Origin: Hyphomicrobiales bacterium | Lineage (GTDB): Bacteria; Pseudomonadota; Alphaproteobacteria; Rhizobiales; Rhizobiaceae | Reading direction: 5' to 3' | Assembly (NCBI GenBank): GCA_900473805.1 | Contig: UCMS01000022.1 | Location: forward strand, 1 to 64,000 | Length of the DNA: 64,000 nt | Part shown: one piece after another, positions 9,013-19,056 of the stretch | Position numbering within the stretch: the stretch's first letter is position 1 | Layout: each line of letters opens with the position of its first letter | Notes under the pieces: generated by a model | What the model was told of the DNA's origin: nothing | What the model saw: the letters and a program-made list of their open reading frames with translations, nothing else | Database searches by the model: none | Position numbers and translations under genes: made by a program

Positions 9013-11280
9013 TCAGACGGGAATATTGTTCTCGGCCGCAAAGCGGACGAGTACCTCGCGCACTGACACGCCGGGTGTGTTGTCGTCAAGCGCAGCCGTC
9101 AGCACATCCGAGAGCTGGGAGACGTCCAACCCGAGCAGCATGGCCTTCACCGGACCGATTGAGGTCGGCGACATCGAGATCGAGCGGAAGCCGATCCCGA
9201 GCAGCGCCATCGCGGAAAGCGGCTTCGACGCCATCTCGCCGCACAGCGTCACCGGCGTGTCGTTGCGCTCGGAAGCTCTCACGATGTCTCGCAGGATCCT
9301 GAGGAAGGGCCGCCCCAGTACGTCGAAGCGATCCGCCACCCGCGCATTGCCGCGGTCGACCGCCATCGAGAACTGGAACAAGTCGTTGGAGCCGACGGAC
9401 ACGAAGTCCACCTCCTCCATCAGCTCGTCGAGCTGCCACATCAGCGACGGCACTTCCAGCATCGCCCCGAACTGCAGCTTCTTCGGCAACTGGTGGCCGA
9501 ACTTCGACAGATGCTGCACTTCCTTCTGCATCAGCTCGCGCACGGCTCGGATTTCGGCGACCTCGGTCACCATCGGCAGCATCATCTTCAGCTCGGCGCC
9601 GGAAGCCGCCTTGAGCAGGGCCCGCAACTGCGTGCGTAAGAGACCCGGCCGGTCCAGCGACAGGCGGATCGCCCGCCAGCCGAGCGCTGGGTTCTCTTCT
9701 TCCTGGCTGCGGAAATAGGACACGACCTTGTCGCCGCCGATATCGAGCGTCCGGAAGGTCACCGGCCGCCCGGCCGCCTGTTTCAGCACGCTGCGATAAA
9801 AACTCTCCTGCTCCTCGCCCTTGGGCATGGTGGACGAGATCATGAACTGCAATTCGGTTCGAAACAGCCCGATGCCATCCGCGCCGGAATCCGAAAGTTG
9901 CGGCAGGTCGACCAGCAGGCCGGCATTCATCTGCAACTTGATCCGCCGCCCATCCTTGGTCACCGGTTCGACGTCGCGAAGCGCGCGGAACTGCTCCTGC
10001 CGCTTGGCCCGCAGCCGGACCTTTTCCTCATAGGCTTTCTGCAGGTCGGCAACGGGGCGCACGTGAACCTTGCCGTCGTCCCCGTCGATGATCACCGGGT
10101 CGCCGTTTTCGGCCAATGCCACGGCACCCGCCGCCTGGCCCACGACCGCAATACCCATGGCGCGCGCCACGATGACGACGTGGCTGGTGACAGCACCTTC
10201 TTCGAGCACAAGCCCACGCAAGTTGGCGCGCGGATAGTCCAGGAGTTCAGCCGCACCCATGGCGCGGGCAAAAACGATCGCGTCGTTCGGGAAACCTTCC
10301 GCCGTGCTGCGCGGCGAAAACCCGGTCAGCTGCCTGAGCAACCGGTTCGCCAGATCATCGAAGTCATGCATGCGCTCGCGCAGGTATGGGTCCGTCAACC
10401 GGATCATCCGCGCCTTGGTGTCGCTCTGCACCTTTTCGACCGCGGCTTCCGCCGTAAGCCCGTTGTGGATCGCCTCTTCCATGCGCCGCACCCAGCCCTG
10501 GTCATGGGCAAACATGCGGTAGGTCTCGAGCACGTCGCGATGCTCGCCTTCCATAGAAATCTCGCGCCGCGACAGCATGTCGTCGATCGAGATCCGAAGC
10601 GATCCGAGCGCGTCGGCAAGCCGCCGGATTTCCGTCTCGCTGTCTTCATTGAGCAGGTTGGTGACGACGATGCGCGGCTCATGCAGCACGACATAGCCGA
10701 GGCCGATGCCTTCCGAATAGCTGTCGCCGTCGATAGACACGGGGCGCGTCAGGTCGAGTTCTAGGCCAGGCCGCGTAATCTTCTTGAGTTCGCCGGTCGC
10801 GATCATTTCCGCCAAAACCATGGCGGTCGTCTCGAGCGCTTCGAGCTCGTCCTCGCGATAGTTCCGCGCAGCCTTGTTCTGCACGACGAGAACGCCGAGG
10901 CTTCGGCCGGCGCGCAGGATCGGCACGCCGAGGAAGGAGTGGTAAATCTCTTCGCCCGTTTCAGGGAGATAACGGAAAGCCGGATGCGCCTGGGCATCGG
11001 AGAGATTGAGCGACTGCGCCGACGCCGCAATCGTACCAACGAGACCCTGGCCCATCTTCAACTGTGCCAGGTGAACGGCGTCCTTGTTCAGACCCTCGGT
11101 CGCATAGAGTTCCAGCACGCCGTCCGAGCGCAGCACATAGACGGAGCACACTTCGGCGACCATATTGCTCGCGATCTGGCGAACGATCCGGTCTAGACGC
11201 TCCTGCGGCTCGAGCGGCTCCGCCATCATTTCGCGCAGCCGCTTGAGCAGGACGCGGGGACCCGCAGAAAGGTCTCTCAT
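9013..11280 (-). CDS. ptsP: Phosphoenolpyruvate-protein phosphotransferase PtsP (EI-Ntr)
   Basis: First enzyme of the nitrogen PTS relay: it takes phosphate from PEP and passes it to NPr and then EIIA-Ntr. It is 755 residues long. An N-terminal GAF domain (about 15-160, sensory) precedes the PEP-utiliser swivelling domain with the phosphorylated His (TSHVVIVARAMG, near 366) and a C-terminal PEP-binding barrel with the catalytic Cys (LCGEMASKP, near 680). The ATG at 11280 has GGAG nine bases upstream; a GTG at 11295 would add five residues. It sits between lysC and prfA, the usual rhizobial order. Confidence 0.95.
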   Translation of the reverse strand: MRDLSAGPRVLLKRLREMMAEPLEPQERLDRIVRQIASNMVAEVCSVYVLRSDGVLELYATEGLNKDAVHLAQLKMGQGLVGTIAASAQSLNLSDAQAHPAFRYLPETGEEIYHSFLGVPILRAGRSLGVLVVQNKAARNYREDELEALETTAMVLAEMIATGELKKITRPGLELDLTRPVSIDGDSYSEGIGLGYVVLHEPRIVVTNLLNEDSETEIRRLADALGSLRISIDDMLSRREISMEGEHRDVLETYRMFAHDQGWVRRMEEAIHNGLTAEAAVEKVQSDTKARMIRLTDPYLRERMHDFDDLANRLLRQLTGFSPRSTAEGFPNDAIVFARAMGAAELLDYPRANLRGLVLEEGAVTSHVVIVARAMGIAVVGQAAGAVALAENGDPVIIDGDDGKVHVRPVADLQKAYEEKVRLRAKRQEQFRALRDVEPVTKDGRRIKLQMNAGLLVDLPQLSDSGADGIGLFRTELQFMISSTMPKGEEQESFYRSVLKQAAGRPVTFRTLDIGGDKVVSYFRSQEEENPALGWRAIRLSLDRPGLLRTQLRALLKAASGAELKMMLPMVTEVAEIRAVRELMQKEVQHLSKFGHQLPKKLQFGAMLEVPSLMWQLDELMEEVDFVSVGSNDLFQFSMAVDRGNARVADRFDVLGRPFLRILRDIVRASERNDTPVTLCGEMASKPLSAMALLGIGFRSISMSPTSIGPVKAMLLGLDVSQLSDVLTAALDDNTPGVSVREVLVRFAAENNIPV

Positions 11281-11365
11281 CGCGTTTTGCTCCACTTCCC
11301 ATTGGTCAGCGGACTGTTACCCTTACCTTCTTAGGGGTCGGGCTTCGGCTCTCCGCTCTCAGGAA

Positions 11366-12640
11366 TCAATTCTTATCCAGACCGTAGCAGGAATGCAAAG
11401 TGCGAACCGCGAGCTCTGCATACGGACCGTCGATCAGGATGGAAATCTTGATCTCGGAGGTCGTGATGGCCTTGATGTTGATGCCCTTCTCGGCAAGCGC
11501 CCTAAACGCGGTCGCAGCAACACCCGCATGGCTGCGCATGCCGATGCCGATGACCGAAACCTTGACCAGGCCCTTTTCGCTCTGGACGACGTCGAAGCCG
11601 ATCTTCTCCTTGTTGGAGCCCAGAACGGCGAGCGCCTTGTCCACATCGCCCGAAGGCACCGTGAAGGTCATGTCGGTCTTCGAACCATCTTCGGAGATGT
11701 TCTGGACGATCATGTCGACATTGATATGCGCTTCGGCCAGCGGTCCGAAGATGGCGGCAGAGACGCCCGGACGGTCGGACAGACGGCGCAGCGAGATCTG
11801 CGCTTCATCCTTGGCATAGGCGATACCGGTGACGACTTCCTGTTCCACGATCTCTTCCTCATCACAAATCAGCGTACCGGGCGGGTTCAGGAGATCGCCC
11901 ATGCCCGGCGCATCGGGATCCTCAAAGCTGGAGCGCACGAAGGTGCGGACCTTGTGTACCATGGCAAGCTCGACCGAGCGGACCTGCAGCACCTTGGCGC
12001 CGAGCGATGCCATTTCCAGCATCTCTTCGAACGCAATCTTCTTCAGGCGGCGCGCCTTCGGCTCGATGCGCGGGTCGGTCGTGTAGACGCCATCGACGTC
12101 AGTGTAGATGTCGCAGCGATCCGCCTTCAGGCCGGCGGCGATCGCCACGGCCGAGGTGTCGGAGCCGCCACGGCCAAGTGTCGCGATGCGGTTATCGGGA
12201 CCGATGCCCTGGAAGCCGGCGACGACCGCGACCTGCCCCTCGCCCATGCGACGGACGATATCCGAGCCATCGATTTCCTGGATACGCGCCGCGCCATGGG
12301 CGTTGTCGGTCTTGATCGGGATCTGCCAGCCCTGCCAGGACCGCGCATTGATGCCCATCGACTGCAGCGCAATGGCAAGAAGCCCCGACGTCACCTGTTC
12401 GCCCGAGGCAACGACGGCATCATATTCCCGCGCATCGTAGAACGGCGAGTCTGCACCGGCCACCTTCGGCATGGTCTGCACCCAGTCGACCAACTCGTTG
12501 GTCTTGCCCGACATGGCGGAAACGACCACGGCCACTTCGTGACCGGCGTCCACTTCACGTTTCACATGGCGCGCCACGTTGTGGATGCGTTCCAGATTGG
12601 CGACGGAGGTCCCGCCGAATTTCATGACGATGCGAGCCAT
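11366..12640 (-). CDS. lysC: Aspartate kinase
   Basis: Phosphorylates aspartate, the first step to lysine, threonine, methionine and diaminopimelate. The start at 12640 gives MARIVMKFGGTSV, the usual opening with the KFGGTS nucleotide-binding motif, and the standard 424-residue length. A longer in-frame extension to 12754 is not supported by the family. Two C-terminal ACT domains (about 265-424) bind allosteric amino-acid effectors. It lies 85 bases upstream of ptsP and may share its transcript. Confidence 0.95.
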   Translation of the reverse strand: MARIVMKFGGTSVANLERIHNVARHVKREVDAGHEVAVVVSAMSGKTNELVDWVQTMPKVAGADSPFYDAREYDAVVASGEQVTSGLLAIALQSMGINARSWQGWQIPIKTDNAHGAARIQEIDGSDIVRRMGEGQVAVVAGFQGIGPDNRIATLGRGGSDTSAVAIAAGLKADRCDIYTDVDGVYTTDPRIEPKARRLKKIAFEEMLEMASLGAKVLQVRSVELAMVHKVRTFVRSSFEDPDAPGMGDLLNPPGTLICDEEEIVEQEVVTGIAYAKDEAQISLRRLSDRPGVSAAIFGPLAEAHINVDMIVQNISEDGSKTDMTFTVPSGDVDKALAVLGSNKEKIGFDVVQSEKGLVKVSVIGIGMRSHAGVAATAFRALAEKGINIKAITTSEIKISILIDGPYAELAVRTLHSCYGLDKN

Positions 12641-12915
12641 AGACTTGAACCATATGCCCTTGAGAACACGCCGCTCAAGCGGCGAAGAAACTGACGCCCT
12701 GCACCCGAGGCTGCAGGTTGCCGGGCTTTTAGCGAATATGTTCCTGTGGCGCAACGGTCAGGTGGGGCCGAAACGGTACGCCATGGCAGGGAAATTCGCC
12801 TGAAAACCGCATCATTTCGGCTGCCTTAATTTGGAACCAATTCAGGCGCCAACCATCGCGCCACCGGGCTGGGAGCCGGTGTTTCAAGTTAAGCCGTTAC
12901 TCCGGATAGGGTTGC

Positions 12916-15519
12916 ATGACATCCAGCGCTGAACTCTCCCCACCCCGCGACGAGGCCGACGCCGAAATCCGCGCTTCAATTCTCAACCGTTATGCCCGCC
13001 CTTTGGCCGCCATTGCCGCTCTCTTCGTCTTCGCCGCCGTGGGCTACGCCATTTACAGGCTGACGGAAGAGGTAACCTATGCCGATGTCGTAAACGGCCT
13101 GCGCTCCACGAGCCCGGGCTCGATTGCGCTCGCCATAGTCTTCACCGCATTGAGCTTCGCCACACTCTGCCTCTACGACGTCAACGCCCTCGCCTATATC
13201 GGCCGCCGCCGCCCCTGGGCCGAAGTGGCGCTCACGGCGTTCAGCGCCTATGCCGTCGGCAATGTTGCGGGCTTCGGCGCACTCTCCGGGGGCGCGATCC
13301 GTTACCGGGCCTATTCCCGCGCCGGTTTGTCGCCCGATGACATCGGCCGCATCATCGCTTTTGTCACCGTCTCTTTCTCCGTCGGCCTGGTTCTGGTCAC
13401 GGCGCTCGCCATCCTGCCGGTCGCAGGCGATATCGCCCCGCTGATCGGCCTGTCCCAGAACGTTCTCGTTGCCGGCGACGTGATCCTGCTTGCCGTGCTG
13501 GCAATCGTGCTGCTGCTCGCTAGCGGCAACGGCCTGACCATCGGCGGCCGGCGTCTGCAACTGGCCGACAGCCGCACCATGTCGCGGCAGTTCATCGTCA
13601 CGGTTCTTGACGTCGCCTTCTCCGCCTCCGTGCTTTATGCCCTGTTGCCTCAGGCCGCCGACATCAGCTGGCCGACCTTCTTTACAGTCTATGCCGTTGC
13701 CATCGGCATCGGCGTCATCAGCCACGTCCCTGCAGGCATCGGCGTTTTCGAAACCATCATGGTGGCCGCCCTCGGCAGCAAGCTGGGCACGGAGGCCGTG
13801 CTCGCGTCGCTGGTCGCCTATCGCCTGATCTATTACGTACTGCCGCTGATCGTTGCGATCGTTCTGGTCACAATCGCCGAACTTCGTCAGCTCGCCGCAA
13901 CGCCTCTCTCCGCGGGTGTCGCGCGCACCGCCGGACGCCTCGCTCCAACGCTTCTCGCAACCCTTGCGCTCCTCCTCGGCGTCATGCTGGTCCTCTCCAG
14001 CGTCACGCCGGCGCCTGACGGCAATCTCGATGCCTTGGCGCAAGTTCTTCCTCTGCCGGTCCTCGAAGGCGCCCATTTCCTCGCCAGCATTCTCGGCCTC
14101 CTGCTGGTCATCGTGGCACGCGGCCTCGCCCAGCGCCTCGACGGCGCCTGGTGGTCCGCCATTTTCATTGCGATCGCAGCGCTCATCCTGTCGCTTGCCA
14201 AGGCGGTGGCGATCTACGAAGCCGGCATGCTGGCGCTGCTGCTGGTCGGCCTCGTGGCGAGCCGCCGCCTCTTCCAACGACCGGCCTCACTCCTTCAGGC
14301 GCTGAATTCCGCCTGGCTGCTCGCCGTTGGTGTCCTTCTCGTCGGCGCCATCGCCGTCCTGCTGTTCGTCTATCGCGACGTCGAATACAGCCATGACCTC
14401 TGGTGGCAATTCGAATTCTCTGCTGAGGCCCCGCGCTCGCTGCGCGCCGTGCTCGGCCTCACGATCTCCTCCATGGCAATCAGCCTGTTCAGCCTCCTGC
14501 GCCCGGCCACCTTCGCGGTCCCGCCGGCCGACGCACCCGATGTGGACAAGGCCGTCGAGATCCTTGATGTCAACGACATCGCCGACGCCAACCTCGTCCG
14601 CACCGGCGATAAGAGCGTGATGTTCTCGCCCGATGGCCAGGCCTTCCTCATGTATGCCCGCCAGGGTCGCTCCTTCATCGCCTTTCTGGATCCGGTCGGG
14701 CCGAAAGCCTCGCGTGACGAGCTCGTGTGGCAATTCGTCGAAACGGCGCGTGCCGCGGGCTGCCGCGCCGTCTTCTACCAGGCCTCGCCGGCCCTGCTGC
14801 CCGCGATCGCCGATGCCGGTATGAAGGCCTTCAAGCTCGGCGAACTGGCCATGGTCGACCTCTCCCGCTTCGACCTCAAGGGTGGACGCTGGGCGACGCT
14901 GCGCCAGACCGCCACCCGCGGCGAACGCGACGGCCTCACCTTCGAGACCATCCCGGCGGATCAGGTGCCCGCGATCCTCGACGACCTGCGCCGCGTTTCC
15001 GACGGCTGGCTCGACCATCACCGCGCCCGGGAAAAAGGCTTCTCGCTCGGCGCCTTCACCGACGACTACATGACCGCCCAGCCGGTCGCGATCCTGCGTT
15101 GCGAAGGCCGGATTGTCGCCTTCGCGAACATTCTGCTGACCGCCACCAAGGAGGAAGCCTCGATCGACCTCATGCGCTTCTCGCCGGATGCGCCGAAAGG
15201 CTCGATGGATTTTCTCTTCGTCCGCCTGATGAGCGAGCTGCGCGACCAGGGTTATCGCCACTTCAACCTCGGCATGGCGCCCCTTTCGGGCCTCTCACGC
15301 CGACAAGTCGCGCCCGTCTGGGACCGCATCGCCAACACCTTTTACGAACACGGCGAACGCTTCTATAACTTTAAGGGGCTCAGAGCCTTCAAGGCCAAGT
15401 TCCATCCCGATTGGCAGCCGCGTTATCTCGCCGTGGCTGGCGGTCTCAACCCAGTCCTCGCGCTTCTCGACGCGACGCTTTTGATTGGCGGTGGACTGAA
15501 AGGCGTGGTGAAGAAATGA
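12916..15519 (+). CDS. lpiA: Lysyl-phosphatidylglycerol synthase/flippase LpiA (MprF family)
   Basis: Transfers lysine from lysyl-tRNA to phosphatidylglycerol and flips the product, making the membrane less anionic. At 867 residues it has the usual MprF length. Many hydrophobic segments (about residues 25-535) form the flippase, followed by the cytoplasmic synthase domain (DUF2156-like, about 540-850; for example HFNLGMAPLSGLS). In Rhizobium tropici and Agrobacterium this gene is acid-inducible and is followed by atvA/acvB, exactly as here (4-base ATGA overlap). GGATAGGG precedes the ATG. The 275-base upstream gap should hold the pH-responsive promoter, which I could not define. Confidence 0.93.
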   Translation: MTSSAELSPPRDEADAEIRASILNRYARPLAAIAALFVFAAVGYAIYRLTEEVTYADVVNGLRSTSPGSIALAIVFTALSFATLCLYDVNALAYIGRRRPWAEVALTAFSAYAVGNVAGFGALSGGAIRYRAYSRAGLSPDDIGRIIAFVTVSFSVGLVLVTALAILPVAGDIAPLIGLSQNVLVAGDVILLAVLAIVLLLASGNGLTIGGRRLQLADSRTMSRQFIVTVLDVAFSASVLYALLPQAADISWPTFFTVYAVAIGIGVISHVPAGIGVFETIMVAALGSKLGTEAVLASLVAYRLIYYVLPLIVAIVLVTIAELRQLAATPLSAGVARTAGRLAPTLLATLALLLGVMLVLSSVTPAPDGNLDALAQVLPLPVLEGAHFLASILGLLLVIVARGLAQRLDGAWWSAIFIAIAALILSLAKAVAIYEAGMLALLLVGLVASRRLFQRPASLLQALNSAWLLAVGVLLVGAIAVLLFVYRDVEYSHDLWWQFEFSAEAPRSLRAVLGLTISSMAISLFSLLRPATFAVPPADAPDVDKAVEILDVNDIADANLVRTGDKSVMFSPDGQAFLMYARQGRSFIAFLDPVGPKASRDELVWQFVETARAAGCRAVFYQASPALLPAIADAGMKAFKLGELAMVDLSRFDLKGGRWATLRQTATRGERDGLTFETIPADQVPAILDDLRRVSDGWLDHHRAREKGFSLGAFTDDYMTAQPVAILRCEGRIVAFANILLTATKEEASIDLMRFSPDAPKGSMDFLFVRLMSELRDQGYRHFNLGMAPLSGLSRRQVAPVWDRIANTFYEHGERFYNFKGLRAFKAKFHPDWQPRYLAVAGGLNPVLALLDATLLIGGGLKGVVKK

Positions 15520-16877
15520 CCTCGATCCTCAAGGCCCTCGCGCTGGTCCTCTCCTTGTCGACGGCCTCCGTCGCGCTGGCCGAAGACACCCCGCCGCTCG
15601 ACTCCGGCATGATCCCGGCACCCCTGACACTCTTGCCCGACGACACCCCGAAGGCTCTGGTGGTGCTGCTCTCCGACAAGGACGGCTGGCAGGACGCCGA
15701 TCAGCAGCAGGCCGAACGGCTGCAGGGCAACGGCGCCATCGTCGTCGGCATTGACACCCCGAAATATCTCGCATCCCTGGCCAAGGACACCGGCGACTGC
15801 ATCTACACGGTGTCGGATATCGAGGAGCTCGGCCATCAGCTGCAGCGCAAGGCCGGCAACTCCGCCTTCCTGCCGCCGATCATCGCCGGCCGCGGTCAGG
15901 GCGGCGCGCTCGCACTCGCCATCCTCGCCCAGACCCCGAAAGCCACGATCGGCCAGACCCTCGCCCTCGACCCGGAGGCAGGCATCCCCGTCACCAAACA
16001 GTTCTGCACCCCCGCCCAGAAGACGCTCACCGGTAACCGCATGGTCTACGGCCTGACAGACGGCGACCTGCCGGATCCGGCCACTGTCCTCCTGAGCCCG
16101 GCCGCGCCCGCCGATGGTCGGGACCATGTCGCGAGCCTCGTCAGCGCCCATCCGGATATCGACCAGCGCGACGTGAAGGACGACGTCGCCAAGGCCTATT
16201 CCGACGCGATCGACGAACTGATTGCCCTCGGCAACGCGGCCGACAATCCGCTCGGCCTGCCGCTGACAATCCTCGAGACAACCCCGGCCAGCGATACGAT
16301 GGCCGTCATCTATTCCGGTGATGGAGGCTGGCGAGACATCGACAGCGAAGTCGCGTCGAACCTGCAGGCAAGCGGCATTCCCGTCGTGGGTGTCGATTCG
16401 CTCCGCTACTTCTGGTCGGAGCGAACGCCTGAGGAGACCAGCAACGACCTCGCGATCATCATGCGCACCTACCAGAAGCGCTGGAAGGTCCGGCATGTCC
16501 TGCTTGTCGGTTATTCTTTCGGTGCGGACATTCTGCCCGCCGCCTATAACGGCCTGTCAGACAAGATGAAGGCGCGCATCCCGCAGGTGAGTTTGCTCGC
16601 GCTGTCGCATCAGGTCGACTACGAGATCTCCGTTTCGGGCTGGCTGGGTGCGAGCGGCGGCAAGGGTGCCGGCGATCCGTTGGACGATATCAAACGGATC
16701 GACCCCTCCAAAGTCCAGTGTTTCTATGGCGCTGATGAAGAGGACGATGCCTGCCGCGATCTCAAGGGCACGACGGTGGAAACTGTCGAGATCGACGGCG
16801 GCCATCACTTCGATGGCGACTATCCGACTTTGGCCAAGCGCATTTCTGATGGGCTCGCCAAGCGAATGACCCCTTGA
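15516..16877 (+). CDS. acvB: AcvB/AtvA (VirJ family) periplasmic lysyl-PG hydrolase
   Basis: Work on Agrobacterium AcvB shows that it hydrolyses lysyl-phosphatidylglycerol, counteracting LpiA; loss harms virulence and acid tolerance. The ATG at 15516 overlaps the lpiA stop and gives a clear Sec signal peptide (hydrophobic core, cut near ASVALA-E, residue ~22) and a 453-residue protein. It has two related halves. The C-terminal VirJ-like half has the serine-hydrolase elbow GYSFG (Ser334) and a late His (GGHHFDGD). The in-frame extension upstream of 15516 lies inside lpiA and would destroy the signal peptide. Confidence 0.92.
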   Translation: MTSILKALALVLSLSTASVALAEDTPPLDSGMIPAPLTLLPDDTPKALVVLLSDKDGWQDADQQQAERLQGNGAIVVGIDTPKYLASLAKDTGDCIYTVSDIEELGHQLQRKAGNSAFLPPIIAGRGQGGALALAILAQTPKATIGQTLALDPEAGIPVTKQFCTPAQKTLTGNRMVYGLTDGDLPDPATVLLSPAAPADGRDHVASLVSAHPDIDQRDVKDDVAKAYSDAIDELIALGNAADNPLGLPLTILETTPASDTMAVIYSGDGGWRDIDSEVASNLQASGIPVVGVDSLRYFWSERTPEETSNDLAIIMRTYQKRWKVRHVLLVGYSFGADILPAAYNGLSDKMKARIPQVSLLALSHQVDYEISVSGWLGASGGKGAGDPLDDIKRIDPSKVQCFYGADEEDDACRDLKGTTVETVEIDGGHHFDGDYPTLAKRISDGLAKRMTP

Positions 16878-16897
16878 GAATAATTCCGAAGACACAT

Positions 16898-16924
16898 GGC
16901 GGGCGGCCCTGAAGGCCGCCCGCC
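16898..16924. terminator. Hairpin terminator between acvB and the SH3 gene
   Basis: A perfect 11-bp GC-rich stem (GGCGGGCGGCC at 16898-16908 with GGCCGCCCGCC at 16914-16924) and a 5-base loop between convergent genes. U runs on both sides are weak, so termination may be partial or factor-assisted. Confidence 0.6.
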
Positions 16925-16931
16925 TCACTTG

Positions 16932-17576
16932 TTAACGGCAAGCGCTCGGATCGACCTTGCACTTTTCCTGCAGCATCTTCCTGAAGGGCAGCTGCCTGCG
17001 GTCATCATTCGAGTTTTGGGCGCGTTGCGGGCGACTGACGTCCGAATTCCGCTGGTCGTTTTTCCGCCAGAAGGGATCTCGCCGATCATCGTCATTTTGC
17101 GGACGGCTGACATTGCCGCTGGGGCGGCGATCGCGATCCCGGTCGCGCCAGTTATGATCGCGATCACGCCAGCCGTCGTTATCCCGCCAGCGATCGCGGT
17201 CACGATAAAAAGGCCGGTTGCGATAATGGTCGTCCCAGTAGCGGCCGATACTGAAGGTCACGGTCGGGATGCCAAGCGGGCGATAATACTGCGGATCGAC
17301 ATAGACGCGGCGCTGCGAGTAGCTCGCCTGCAGATAAGAACCGGAGACCCAGCCGCGATAGCCCGCATAGGCGACATCACACCAGTTGGCGCTGGACAGG
17401 CATCCGCGAATGTCGACCCGGCTGCCGGTAGGAATGACGATGACGGCGGGATAGCGGGTGCTTGGGCCGGACCGCATGTTTACGTTGCCTGTCGAGAATG
17501 CCGGCGCCGCCTCGGCAATCGCCGGCAATCCGACCGTCGACACCGCCAAGGCAGTCATGATCCAAAACTTCTTCAT
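16932..17576 (-). CDS. Secreted bacterial SH3-domain protein with Arg/Asp-rich tail
   Basis: A 214-residue protein with a Sec signal peptide ([23 protein letters not shown], mature from about residue 24). A single SH3_3 domain (about 28-85) has the motif [14 protein letters not shown] and a Cys pair that may form a disulfide. The remaining ~125 residues are dominated by Arg, Asp, Trp and Tyr (runs such as [16 protein letters not shown]) and look disordered. Such SH3 domains often bind the cell wall. The function is unknown. It is divergent from ubiG. Confidence 0.75.
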   Translation of the reverse strand: MKKFWIMTALAVSTVGLPAIAEAAPAFSTGNVNMRSGPSTRYPAVIVIPTGSRVDIRGCLSSANWCDVAYAGYRGWVSGSYLQASYSQRRVYVDPQYYRPLGIPTVTFSIGRYWDDHYRNRPFYRDRDRWRDNDGWRDRDHNWRDRDRDRRPSGNVSRPQNDDDRRDPFWRKNDQRNSDVSRPQRAQNSNDDRRQLPFRKMLQEKCKVDPSACR

Positions 17577-17746
17577 GTCGTATCTCCTGCTGGGTTACGG
17601 CGAACCGTATCTCGTCGCTAAACGTTTGGCCGCGCAACCGGGTTCCGCCGCAGAAACGTCCGACTGCACTGCGACCACCCATACCCTTGACTTTGGCCGT
17701 TATCAGGACGACTTGGAGACCTGAGTTTTGCCAAGGGGTATCCGTC

Positions 17747-18502
17747 ATGAGTGCAGACGCACGCACCACCATCGATCAGTCCGAGGTCGACCGCTTTTCG
17801 GCCATGGCGGCCGAGTGGTGGGATCCAACCGGCAAGTTCAAGCCTCTGCACAGGATCAATCCCGTGCGCCTCGCCTATATCCGCGACAAGGTTTCCGCCC
17901 ATTACGGGCGTGATCCGAAGGCACACCGCCCTCTCGAAGGCCTTCGCGTACTCGACATCGGCTGCGGCGGAGGATTGCTTTCGGAACCGGTCGCCCGCAT
18001 GGGCGCGAGCGTTCTGGGCGCTGATGCCTCTGAGAAGAACATCAAGATTGCCATGACCCACTCCGCCCAGAGCGGCGTCGAGGTCGATTATCGCGCCGTC
18101 ACCGCCGAAGCCCTGGCCGCAGCCGGCGAGACCTTCGACGTCGTCTTGAACATGGAAGTCGTCGAACACGTCGCCGATGTCGAGTTCTTCCTGTCGACCT
18201 GCGCCTCCATGGTGCGCCCAGGCGGCCTGATGCTGGTCTCGACTATCAACCGGACGATGAAGGCGGCAGCGCTCGCCATCGTCGGCGCGGAATACGTGCT
18301 GCGCTGGCTACCGCGCGGCACGCATCAGTATGAAAAACTGGTCCGGCCGGAAGAGATCGAGGGGCCCCTTGCGCAGAGCGGCATGGGCGTCGTCGAGATG
18401 AAAGGCGTCTTCTTCAACCCTCTGCAAAACCAGTGGAACCTCTCGTCCGATATCGACGTGAACTACATGGTTCTCGCAAGCCGACCCGGATCTGCGTCGT
18501 GA
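17747..18502 (+). CDS. ubiG: Ubiquinone biosynthesis O-methyltransferase UbiG
   Basis: Performs the two O-methylations of ubiquinone synthesis at the inner-membrane face. The ATG at 17747 (AAGGGG upstream) gives 251 residues, the family length. A longer frame from 17687 adds an unconserved stretch. The SAM-binding motif [13 protein letters not shown] and the UbiG signature [11 protein letters not shown] are present, and the N-terminal AAEWWDP is typical. It is followed by a DUF924 gene with a 4-base overlap. Confidence 0.95.
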   Translation: MSADARTTIDQSEVDRFSAMAAEWWDPTGKFKPLHRINPVRLAYIRDKVSAHYGRDPKAHRPLEGLRVLDIGCGGGLLSEPVARMGASVLGADASEKNIKIAMTHSAQSGVEVDYRAVTAEALAAAGETFDVVLNMEVVEHVADVEFFLSTCASMVRPGGLMLVSTINRTMKAAALAIVGAEYVLRWLPRGTHQYEKLVRPEEIEGPLAQSGMGVVEMKGVFFNPLQNQWNLSSDIDVNYMVLASRPGSAS

Positions 18503-19050
18503 CGTCGCCGCGAGACGTCATCGACTGCTGGCTGCGCCACGGTCCCGACGCTTGGTTCTCGCGCAACGCCGCGCTCGACGCGGAGATCGAGTCGGACTAT
18601 GCCGACCTGCATTTCCAGGCATCCTGCTGCGCCCTTTCCGAATGGGAACAGACGCCAGAGGGCACGCTTGCGCTGCTCCTCCTGCTCGACCAGTTCCCGA
18701 GAAACCTCTTTCGCGGCAGCGGGCATTCCTACGCCACTGATCCGCTTGCCCGTATGACGGCCCGCCGCGCGCTCGCCAAGGGCTTCGACAAGCATGTCGA
18801 GCCTATCCTTCGCCCCTTCTTCTATCTGCCCTTCGAACATTCGGAAGACATGGAGGACCAGCGCTACAGCGTTTCGTTGTTCGAGAATCATAAGGACGAG
18901 ACCGGTGATGCCGAGCCGCTGAAATGGGCGATTGTCCATCTGGAGCTGATCGAACGCTTCGGCCGCTTTCCCCACAGAAACGCCGCCTTGGGTCGTGAGA
19001 CGACAGCCGAGGAACAGGCCTATCTCGACGCCGACGGGTTCAAGGGTTGA
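18499..19050 (+). CDS. DUF924 family protein
   Basis: A 183-residue helical protein of the DUF924 family, function unknown; its fold is TPR-like in known structures. Conserved family segments are visible: [15 protein letters not shown] near the start, [15 protein letters not shown] in the middle and [13 protein letters not shown] further on. The start is chosen as the GTG at 18499, which overlaps the ubiG stop (GTGA). The only upstream ATG in frame lies within ubiG and would add unrelated residues. It is probably translated with ubiG. Confidence 0.8.
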   Translation: MTSPRDVIDCWLRHGPDAWFSRNAALDAEIESDYADLHFQASCCALSEWEQTPEGTLALLLLLDQFPRNLFRGSGHSYATDPLARMTARRALAKGFDKHVEPILRPFFYLPFEHSEDMEDQRYSVSLFENHKDETGDAEPLKWAIVHLELIERFGRFPHRNAALGRETTAEEQAYLDADGFKG

Positions 19051-19056
19051 ACAGCG

